Assembly (NCBI GenBank): GCA_037389465.1
Contig: JAZARR010000171.1
Location: 744,001 to 808,000 of the forward strand
Length of the DNA: 64,000 nt
Direction: 5' to 3'
From: Baylisascaris procyonis
Lineage: Eukaryota; Nematoda; Chromadorea; Rhabditida; Ascarididae
The translations under genes and the position numbers were made by a program. The notes beneath the pieces are model-generated. The model saw only the letters and a program-made list of their open reading frames with translations, did not search any database and was not told the DNA's origin. This document shows, piece by piece, positions 39,750 through 51,700 of this stretch. Positions within the stretch are counted from its first letter, which is position 1. Every line of letters starts with the position of its first letter.

Positions 39750-42700
39750 TTATTCGTCAGATTCCGAATCCTCATCGCTTTGCTGAAGCCAAGCAATGAT
39801 CGGTGCAACAAGCGTCCTAATCGGTGCATCATCAGCGAGGCTTCTATGCCACTCCAATATTGCATCCTCCTCCAGAACGTCCTCTTCATATAACATATGC
39901 ACTGTTTTTGCAGCAATCGATTTGAATGTTGCGCTTGAATTGAGAAATTCCTTAAAAAAGAACAACGTTCCTTCAACAACAAAAAGTGGCATCTCATAAG
40001 AACATCGCAATATAACACCTATAACACCAAATAAAATACTAATGCAACCTGAATATTAATTTAAAGACACTTAAATCTTACTTTATAAACTTCCGCAAAA
40101 CTAATGCACATTATCGACAGCGATAAACTTTCCTCCGGCTGTCAATAACGTTATAATCGAGATGATATTCGCTTAGCTAGCGACGACAGTTGATAGAGTA
40201 GCTCGAATACCCAAACAGTGAACATCGTTTGGCTGCCAGAAATCTGGGCAGATGTACCAAACGATTCGACTAGCTCTCATTTACCTTCCTCATTCATCGC
40301 GATTATTGCTAAACACTTATCGCCTTTAGCAACAACCACATGATGATGACCAATTTGACCACTGCTTGGAGTAAATCGATTTTCATGTTGAATTCCTAGT
40401 GCATGGTGGATCACTTTTTAAAGAAGAAAGGACCAATGGTTTAGTGGGTATATTGTATTACATCATTGAAGGTAAAATCGCAATTGATGCGCCCTCTACC
40501 AACTAGATTCTCTCAGTGAATCCCAAAAGAAATAATATATAACCTCTCCCAAATACCACTTCGTCAATAAGTCAATATTGATATCTAACCTGAACAAATT
40601 CAGCGATCTCTTTGCCAATCATTTATAAATAAAAGCAACCCTTCCAATGTGAAGCACATGAGACAACCCATAAATATAAACTCATCACTGACCACCTAGC
40701 AGGCGTACATCAGGTAGCAAACGTGACCGGCAGGTCAATTGTATGCTATTTTATTTTTACGTATATCTGCTTTCAATTCCCTTCTGTGTCACAGATATTA
40801 AAAGATTTCAATCAAAACAATGAGTTATCAAACCTCAATAGCAATTAGCGCCTGGATTTGATTCTTTACAGGTTTATAATAATTGACGAATAACACTTTC
40901 CATTTCTGAACCAACTGAAATGGTATCATGTACACCTTGATGTAGGGCGATGGAGGAAAACGTCAAAGACACGAACAGAAAAGGAAAGTGGGAGTGACGG
41001 TGAAACATGGAGGAGAGGAAATAACATTGCTCATTAACCAATTACATCCAAGGAATGTATTTCTTCAGGTTTACATGCAATAATACTTTTTTTATTCGGC
41101 AGTCGGTTAGATCTCTATAAAGGATGAGGGCTGTTTCGGAGATTAGTTGCTTCCCTAACAAACCTAAACAATTGGCTTTCTCTGAGGATTATCACTTATC
41201 ATTAACATACTGCTTTAGTGCCATAATCTTTCCTTACTTAACGCTTACTATGAATGAGATAATGAAATCAGAAGGCCTTCCTGCATTTAAAAAGTCATTT
41301 CAATCTCAAAAAAAAAACTGCTGGAGATCCCTCTTGCACCAAGTCAACGATCCAGTCTACCATCTTTCGATTACCATCCTAATATTTGATATATTCGTCA
41401 TAAAATAAAATAGCAGCAATAAATAAGGAAAAATTAGAAACAAACCAAACGAATAGCCGCAAATGTGGAATTGTTCTTCAATGAAAGAAATGCGAAGAGA
41501 ACATTCTTTGCCACATCCTCCATCGATATATTATATGCTAATTTCGAGCTATTGATTTCGAGAATAAGATTCCTCACAAGGTGTTCACCATTCGATTCGG
41601 ATGCTGCGATACGTTCCATACTCTCTTTCACCTTGAAAAACTATTACGCCATATGACAGCTTATTTATAAACAGGCAAACATAAAAATATTTTGGCAAAT
41701 GGGACTATAGGGAATAACAAAACAAAACAAAACAGCTAAAAGGGTATTTTTAAAAGATTACTGCATAATAAATATTTACCTATGCAAACGCTGCAGAATG
41801 TTACATTAAAAATTAGACTGATGTATGTTATTAGATATTAAAGAAATGGTTATTCATCAGAAAGGTCATTAGATAATCACAGAGATCAAAATTCAATAAA
41901 CAGAAATGACGTCATTCATAGCACCTCAAACGATATAACGTACAGCCAAAAGATTGAGCCACTTGGTGAACGTCGATAATACTCAAATCCATAATTAAAA
42001 CTCCACTTCCATTTATTGTTTTTGATTTTACATACAATATTCAGAGCCACTGAAGAGCAATTCCGTTCCTTCCTTTTTTCGAAGTATGGCTTATCACAAA
42101 TTCTGACCTGTCATCTTCAATCTTTATCCCGTCCCTAATATGAACTCCACTTACCGAAGCTGAAAATACGAAAAAACGACACTTACCGGAGCTGAAAGTA
42201 TGAAAATTTCTTAACTTGGAGTCAAAAATCATAAATGCAAACGCATATCCGAATCTTTCATCATAAGCATTCAAGGAATCTCCTATCTTGCAGCTTCGTT
42301 ATATCGAAGATCAAAGATTTTCGCAACAAATTAGGTTTTCCGTGAACAGTGCCTAAGCGTGCATTGTCATATATCTCTAGAAGAGAAGCATCTGCATTAT
42401 CCCAACCTTATCTTCCAATTTGAGCCGATTTTATGCCAAAATGTTAGAAAAAACAAGAAAATCGCAATTTTTTTGCCTCTGTAAGTAAGTTTCTTCGATT
42501 CTCGGCTCAAACTAAAACAATTTCTAAAATACCATCCGACAGACGCCGACAATATTAAAGCAAAGGAAACGGGTCGAAATCCCCTAGGACCCTTTTAGAA
42601 TGAAGAGCAGTCAGGATTTGCAGAATCCATTCGGTAGAATGTAACGAGTGAATAAGGCTGAGTTCAGTTTCCTTGTTGAAATATGACGAATGATATTGGG

Positions 42701-45700
42701 ACAATGCGCATCTTGACCTCTTGCAGATCGTCCCCGTAGTGACACGAAGAAACAGGCCACAAAGGTTTTAGCAGACAAAGTGCATGACCTCCACAATAAA
42801 TGTGAACCTTTCACTCTTCAAGAAAGTTCTTCTAAAGCAAAACATAGAACTTGAAGCCAGAATCTGCGTTACTAGAGCTAAGGTTGACGGAAGTATTTGA
42901 AAGGATAATTCAATCCCTTTCCATCACTTGCAAGCATACTGAAATCATTTTTCTCGGAATACATAAAATGATTCGGAACATGAAATGCCTTCACCGAACC
43001 AAAATTTCGCATCTCGCATTAATCGATGAAGGGAGAATGTTCGACAAACCTCTTCAAAGAATTTCTCTGTATTATCCATTTCTTTTTCTGCAGCATCCTC
43101 TTCATCGTCTGACTTCTCAAAAGTACTATCCACACCTTCAAAATATAAAAAAATATATTCCTTTCAATTAATATGTAATAGAACCTAAGATTCGAATATT
43201 CAAACCTTATCGAATAATTTGAAGATGGTCACAACGGATCGAAGAAATCTAGGTGTGAATATAAAACTGTTGTGAGGAACGACCGAGCTGCGACTCCATT
43301 TTGCGTACATCGAACTCAGCGATATCTGTTCTTCTCTTTCCTATTATATTGCACTTTTTCTCTGGTTGTCTGGCTGCGTGCTTCAAACCCGTTTGCTGTT
43401 ATGTGCGTTGATTCGGGTAATTTGATGGTTTTGCTTGTCGTTCAGTTCACTCCACCAGTTCGGTTCACTTCACCAGTTCGGTACAGTAAACTCCTATTCG
43501 TCACCCCTTCTCGCCTCGTCAACATGGCAGCGACTTAACAAAAACAGCAAATATAAATCCTTTTATCTTCCTCTTTCCTTCTTTCCACTTCCCTTTTCTC
43601 ATAATTCATCTCATGAAAACAGATGCGGGATATTTCTTCAAAAATCTTTCAATTAATATTAAGTTGCTGAAATGATAGCATCGGAGCCGAATATATAAGC
43701 ACACATACCTCTTCCGGTTGCCGAGGAATCGGATCGCTTTCGACGCTTACTTGATGCTTTCCAAAAACTATCACCTCCTTTGAATCTCCATTCACAGCCC
43801 ACTAAAAACAGATTACTAATGCAACAAATCAAGCATTGTATTCTTCAACAACACCTTACCTAACCATTCACTTCAATCTTTAATTATGCAAAAATAGCTG
43901 ATTTTTCTTTGCTGTTTTACACTTGTGCAAAAATCTAGTAAACAGCACAAAATCATACTTAGTGAAGTCGTTCACACTATACGCAGAAGAATACGCAGTC
44001 TATAGGTGCCGCAGGAACAGGAGGAAAGGCAATCGAAGTGACCACTGCATATGTGAGAAGCAAAAAACCGAATGCTTAACTTGTTGCAAAGTGGTAACGT
44101 TTGCAGAAATAAACATATTGGCGAACTTTGAATGACGAAAACACCAAAGGCAAAACATTTTTAGACAGGATAGAAGACGAGCTTAGACGGGATATCTCCC
44201 ACAGTCACAACCCTCCACGGTTAAATTATTAGGTAGCTTGTGGATTTGCTTGAAAGCAACGGGCATCAAAGTTACCGAAATAAAATTTTTTTTCCAATCT
44301 CAGACAAAACTTTTAAAATAACAAGTGAAAAAACCGCCAGAACAGTGGCACAATATGTGCTTTTAAAGCTCTGCCTGTAAAGTCAATAACGAATAACGCA
44401 AAACGCCAACAAAAAATACACCGTCCAAAGCAAAGTATTCACATTCCAAAAGATTCAACCAGCTGTGCAAATCTTCTGCAGAAAAAAAGACTGCTATTTT
44501 TATGGTGCGACTAGTTAGAGACGAAGAAAGTTTGAAAATCTTCTACAAAAAGAAAAAAAACTCTGGGCACCTCTATATATCTATAGCTTCTTTCAGGGCA
44601 GATAGACAAACAAAGAGATGTGTGCATATATAGAAACATGCCGCTGTCACGATGTGCTTTACAGCCGTCAACTAGCAAAAAGTGCATACGTTCTGAACTA
44701 GAGCATACAATATCCTCTTCGTCCTCTGCACATGCCATAGTACAAATGACACTTTCACGCTGCACGATCTTCGAGGCGGCTATTGAAACCTGCAAACGAG
44801 ACGTATCCGCTGACTATTCAAACCTATGCAGTTTCATCAGTTTTATTGACTCCAAAGAATCCTACTTTATGCTACTTAAGTTTCGTTTTAAATCCCATTA
44901 CTTACTGCATTAATAATCCGAATTGACATTTCCAGCAAGATATTTGCCACCTCTATCCAACCTGTTGCAGCGAGCAAATGTTTTGATCATTATTTGCAAA
45001 GCTAATTAAGTAAGGTACAATGCAGCTTGGGTCTTATGAACTTACGATACTATGTAATACTATACGTGCTGAGGACAACCATCCAACACTTACCAACAAA
45101 GTTTTACCTTTATTCAGAAAATTTCTGGGATTTTAAACGACTGAAGAAAAACAAATAAAATAGAGAAGACAGATGGAAGCAGGTAGTGTCGGAGGCATCA
45201 TAGAGGCTCAAACTTCATAATTCTGCCTACCTAGCAAACGTACTTTTTAATAAGCTACTATTCAGCATTCACTCGCTCTTTCTTAACTCTTACATTCGAA
45301 TGCAAAAACATGAACTTGAAAGAAAAAATCCACCTTGCTAGCCAATATACAGCGTGGTCCAATGATAACGTTATCAGAGATGATAACCTCATCAGCGATG
45401 AATGAACCACATAACGATACATTGTTTCCAATGCAAACCCCTTCACCGATTATGCAGTTTACTATGGTTGATCCATCACCTAAAAAACTAGCACTCTAGT
45501 GATTGACGTTGCCATGTACGAAGAGCAATGATTTCAAATGGGGCGGCACTGCATTACAACCTTCTTAACGATTCACTTATAAAGCAACAGCTGGATTATG
45601 ATTCGACGAGTTTAGACAACTACACTACCATCTGGTGTCGTGACCATCGCCCTACCTTCCCTCTCCCGTCCCTTTCTGAAGATTTTCGTGCTCAGAACAG

Positions 45701-48700
45701 CAACTTACCTAAGATTTGGAATGAATTTTAAGACAATAAATCTAGAACACCGCAATTAATCCCAACGTGATTAGCCAATGCAGAATTAGGAGTATGCGAG
45801 AGCTGAACAAATAAACCCACAGAGAAAATATAATGGCGAAATAGAAGAAAGATGGAAGGAGCGAAAGAAAGACCTGTTGGAATCGAAAATCATCACGTAC
45901 AAACAAATAAATTAAACTCCCAGGAACCGTAAATGCACAAGAATATGAAACAGATTTCGTTGAAGGATGAACGCCTGGATCCTGCGGGGAAGCTCTAGCA
46001 GGATATAGCAATAACAGACGGAAGAAAACACATTTTTTTAGTTAGCATGAAGCATCTTATTAAGAGCTTTTTTTTAATTTCAGATAATCATTTTTACACG
46101 GCTATTTCTTACAGGATATCGGAATATCTTATTAGGATATTTTGCAGGATATTTTTACAGGACACGGGGAAGGATATTATTCATTATTTTCATTATTACG
46201 ATATTATTTCTAATTTTTTCGAGCCTTTTCTTTGATGGACTTCACAACGGGAATTTTGAGGAAGAAAAGGGTTTCAATCGAATTAAAACGGTAAGTGAAT
46301 GATAACAGATAGACAAAAGATAAATGCAAATGCAACTTTCAATAAAGCTAAACAATTACAAAAAGAGGCAAAGACCGTACCAATTATGGTTCGGCTACCG
46401 ATCGAAGAGTTCTTAATCATAGCACCACGACCAATGGTGCAATTCATTCCAAATACCACATTTGGACCCACATTGAAATAATTACTGAAAATATTAATGT
46501 TTTGTTAGCAACGATTTCATATTCGTTCTAATATGCAAGAAATCTAAATTCCCTAGAAGCCAAAGTGGACGGCAGAGTTCAAAGCGTGCTCAAATCTAGA
46601 CAGCATGAATCACTTAGCATATACGTTATATCTACATACCTCAGAGGATGTCCTTTTTTAATAAGAAGAGATATACAAATAGCTTTAATGCACGAGTCGA
46701 AACCTTGGAGAAAATAAAGCATGGATGAAATATACAAGAAAACATGAGAAATGAAAAACAAAGACGACTTAAAGAGTGCAGGCTCATTGCAGTTATAGAC
46801 AGGTGCACCTTTCTTGGTTACACTTCCTTCAAACGCCAACAGCAGATCCTCCTTTATTGAGAATGTAGCCACTATATGCTTAAGTAGAGAATTGAAAATT
46901 TCACTAATTTCGAGAAAAGTCATCGCGAAGGCGAAAACTTTCGATCCCATTGACTGTTTTTCTCTTTTTTGTTTGCATACATTTAATTTAGCCTTATTTT
47001 CCTACCTCTTTCCTCTTCGCTTCGTCGTCTCGCTTATCTCTCTCTCACATATTAAATATCCTTTCCGGTGATTTCTTATATCCTAGTTTTATCAGGTAAG
47101 TATTATACCATTATATCAAACATAACTTCCCCCCTCGTCCCCCCCCCCAAGAAAAAGCGGCATTTCTTTTTTCTCCAATTTAATAGTTCTCTTGTTGATG
47201 TTACCTCTAATCTTTTTCAGTTGCTCTTCTTTTATTAAATAAGTGAATGTTTCCTATGAAACGTTTTTTTGTAATTATTCAATTTACTTTGGATAATAAC
47301 AATAATTATATTTCCTATGGAATTAATTTCTATTGAAAATCGGCGAAACACAAAGATATAAAACTTTCCTAAAACGTCGAATCATAAACGCAACACACCT
47401 CTTAAAAATCCTTAAAAGAACTCCAAATTTAACACAGAGTTTCAGGATGATTTTCGTAATTAATGCAAAAAAAAAAGACCAATAAAGAGTCGAAAATAAA
47501 TTGACAAATGCAATAAAATTTTTTACAATAGTCAATTAAAAATAGCACTGTCTACATCATCTGCTAATATCTATGATCTACAATAAGAGATTTCATTCTT
47601 CCATGAAAAGAATCAATAGAACAGCTCAGTTCTCCATTCCCAATGGGCAAATGAGGAGTTATTATTTACCCAGATTATTATACTCATATCGCATCATCTT
47701 GCCATAATCATATCATATCACAATGATCATACCCAGATAAGCGTGAAAGATCATCGATAACCGCCTCATCACTGTTGACCGCAAAAAATAGATTATTTCT
47801 CGTCGAAATGAATTGCTCACTACCAACACGTCCTGGCACTAATGGAGTTGCCCATCGTTGCAGTATGAGACGATTCGCATGCAAAAACCCTTCATAATCA
47901 CTGAAAGCTTGTTTAGCCGATCCATAAAAATATGCTATGATCGAGGATGGTGTGAAAGCTGAGTGACATCTCTAATAAGTACCAAAGCATTTCGTTAGTG
48001 CTTCTCATCTCTTCTCTGTTGCTACATCGGATGATGTTCTCCCTTCTCCCCACCCCTTTCTTTTCCCCTTCATTTCCTCCAACCTCCCCCTGTCGCCAGC
48101 AAACCACATTACGAAAATAAACCACCATAAAACACAAGAATTATAAAAACTTACTCTGCATTAAACGCAACAACGTCATCTGGCAGCACATCTACATGAA
48201 TATATTGAGATAGAATCTCTTCATTAACAATAATCTCCCTGATGACGTCATCTCTATGTTGAAAATCGAAGTTATCACTAAATTGTGCACTGATGTTCAC
48301 TGAGCATAAAGCGATCCCTGTATCGCGAATATCACGTCTCACGAGAGTCTCTCCAATGAATACACTCTAAAATATAATTGCTACATGTGATCGCGATAAT
48401 GGACGAAGAACAATGAAAGGAGAGTGGACATTCGGCTAGTGGACAAAACGGACGTTCAATATTTCTTTTCCTCACTCATAATCTGTCCCCTCAAAACGAT
48501 GAATCGATGTGACAAGCTTTAAGATGTCATTTCAGACTACTGCTAAGGCAGAACTCGCGTCTTTATAGTAATAAAGAAAACAACCTCAAAGTGGAAGCAG
48601 AAAAACCAATCATTTGCAAATGACCATTCGAATGGTCATCACAAACTTTGCAAAACGTGACCGCAGTAAGCCACCGCAAAGAATATTCGGATTTATGCAA

Positions 48701-51700
48701 GCTCACAACCCACCCCCCCTACTCCATTTCAGGATAAACTTTGGCACGATAATCAGAAGCCTCAAATTGGTACCACCTCCCTCCCCCCATCCCCCGCCAA
48801 CAACTCAGCTTATGTTTGTTGATTTTTATCTTCACTCATCTGCTCGAAAACGACTCTCCTTCCTACATGAATCACTCCAGTCCTCTCTCCCTCACCCCGA
48901 ATGATTTTGGCAATCGAATCGAAGTTTTGATAAATGAGTTAGAAGAAAGAAACCTATTGTCATATCAACGGCCAATGAAATGAAATATACGAACAAGAAG
49001 TCAGCAAAGAAATTCCAGGACAATAAAACGACTCGACTCAATCGTCATAATCTGATAATTTGATTTCAATGTCACTGACGTTAGATTGCACTATCCAACA
49101 CTCAACTTCCTAGCAGACTCAACATATTTGTTTCTGACATATCAGTGATCCATCAACATAATCCCACAACTAAGGCAGAGATTTGGTAGCATCGGCAACG
49201 AGCACAATTCCGGAGCTGTTTAATGCGATCATCACTCCTTTCTATATCACGGGCATAGCCGAGAAGCCAAAATAGTGGTGATAAAATGGAAATTATGAAT
49301 GCAATCTATGACAGATTTGAGATAGCTGGAAAAGGGAAGGGAGCGCAAATGTCCAAAAAAAAATTGAAAAAAAAAAATACTAGAAAAATTGATTCAATAA
49401 AACTAATACAACCACTAATCAGTAATTTGGAAAAAATTTTTTCAAGCACTGTAATATGAATACTGTAGTATACTGTAGCAATATGAATATGATCATATAA
49501 CAATACTATTATATTAATTACGGTTATTTAAACTGAAAAAAAAAAACACGCAGAAATAACTTTATCAATGTCAAGTGTAGATGAGTCATCATTTCGATGA
49601 TAAAGAACAAGTTTATTCGTCTTCTTTTCCAGCGCAATTATCGGATTAATTGATGCATTCTTTGTGTATATTAATGTCATTACATTATTTTTATCTTTGC
49701 GACGCTCCCTGAAAAAAAAAAAATTGAATATAAAAAATTGAATATAAAAAAGTCTTATAACCAGAAAATAGCTCTATTCTTCTAACATATTACAGGTGAA
49801 TATTACATATTGGACAGGTGAATAACCTGTCCAGTATGTAATATTAACGGTTTATATTACGCATTGGACAGGTGAAACAGGTGAATAACCTTTATTACAG
49901 AGATGGCAGCGAAAGTAAGGGTTCATTAACGCAATATACACATCTGTTGATAAGGGAAATGAGTAAAGGTGCAAGAAAGCTAACTGAAGATAAATTCAAT
50001 GCTAGCATTACAACAAAACTTTCCTGCCCGCACAAGTTAACGGAATCAACCAATGCAAAAAGAAATGAAAAAATTCACGTTTACAACGAAATGCTTGGGC
50101 ACAACTAATTCAACGGTGACGTTAAGCATAACTGAAATTCTTCGATTCTTTGAAAACATCGATGATTCATTATTAAATACCGAAAAGAACTGAAGTGGAA
50201 GAGACTACGACACAAAAATCGTCTTGATAAAAAAAGCGCTGTACTCAAATTGCCTCCCACCATAGAAATGTTGTAGAATCATCGAAAGTGTTGGATTTAT
50301 TTCTCTTCGCCCCCCTCCTCCTGGCCAGCCATAGCCGAAACGCTTCAGGAAAAAGAACGTTCAATAACGCTGCGCGATGGATCATGCACCGAGTGGGGCT
50401 AGAGTCGGCTTACAGTTCCACCATAAATTGTAAATATCCTTGGACTAAAAGCATAGTTGAGAATTTAATTGAGGTAGGATTTCGCTCACATTCCTATCCT
50501 ACTTAATGCTGTGGTTAATAGTGATCACGGCACGAATGTTCAAAAACTGTGACTGCAGGTAGCAATCAAACTAATTCACAATAAAGTGAAAACTTCTAAA
50601 CCACCTGTAGGCTTTAATTTGTGGTTGAAGATCCGATGTGCAAATAGTTGCTGGATTTGTAATAAGGAGAAAGTCGGATGCGATAAGTGAACGTGCATCA
50701 ACTTCACGTATCGCATCACCAATACTCATACAATTTTGACATGAAATCAATTTCAATGTTGTGAATCTATCTTTCCAATATCTGCAAGCTATATATTCGG
50801 ACATTTATATGAGAAATCATAGATGAAAAAGAAGCGAAAAAATTAGAAACACAAGTGGTGCTCAATCAAACCTTAGATAACACATTGATTCCCCTAAAAT
50901 TTTACTGAAAAAAATCGAATTTGAGTTCTCCATCAACGAATCTCTATGATCGACTACCAGGGATTACTTCTTCGAAATGTAAGGTGAACTGCTAATGTAA
51001 GATGCGAAGTTCATGCTTACAGCAAGCACCCATCCATCAAGTATTGAGTTTTAAACTCATAACGCTGTCGCCTTTCATACGCAAATTGGAACCTCCCTTC
51101 AAAATTATTTCTTTCATCGCAATATGCAAATATATCACCATCGGCAATAAAAAAAAGAACAGCATCGAAAACCAGGCGTCTCGATAAGCTTGTTGCATGA
51201 ATCTGTGTTCACTATTTACTGAATCATCGCTTATTTCTTTCGTGTGGTCAATGCTATCAGCGCAATAGATATTTACAGGATATACTTGAATGACCATGTT
51301 AAGCCCATAGCATAGGGCATAGGTATGCATGAAGATAATGGGGCCTTTGAGTAGTTCAGTCTAGTTTGTACATTCCGAGTACTAATTAGGACATATAAGG
51401 AAAGATAAAGATGGCCACGTCAGCTCGACAAATGCAATCAAATGACGTGTCTTTCATCGAACCGGAAACCGATCACGAATGCCGCGTTCATTTTGGCGTG
51501 ACCATGTTTTTCTGTATGCAGCCCCAGCTGCAGCCAGCGTTACGCTAGAGTCATTCTCGTGGTCTTGGCCATATCCCCCGCTCAACCCTCCAATGCAGTT
51601 AACTCGTCTCTAAGGCAAGAAAAGCTAAAACCTACTCTTGAAAACCGTCAAGCGCCGACTCATGTGAGGATGAAACAACGATAATTACATCACGTACTTC

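Noticed and set aside
40285..40413. Astacin metalloprotease exon
   Set aside because: [10 protein letters not shown] resembles the zinc-site end, but the catalytic glutamate position would be an NTG codon and the following residues do not fit astacins.
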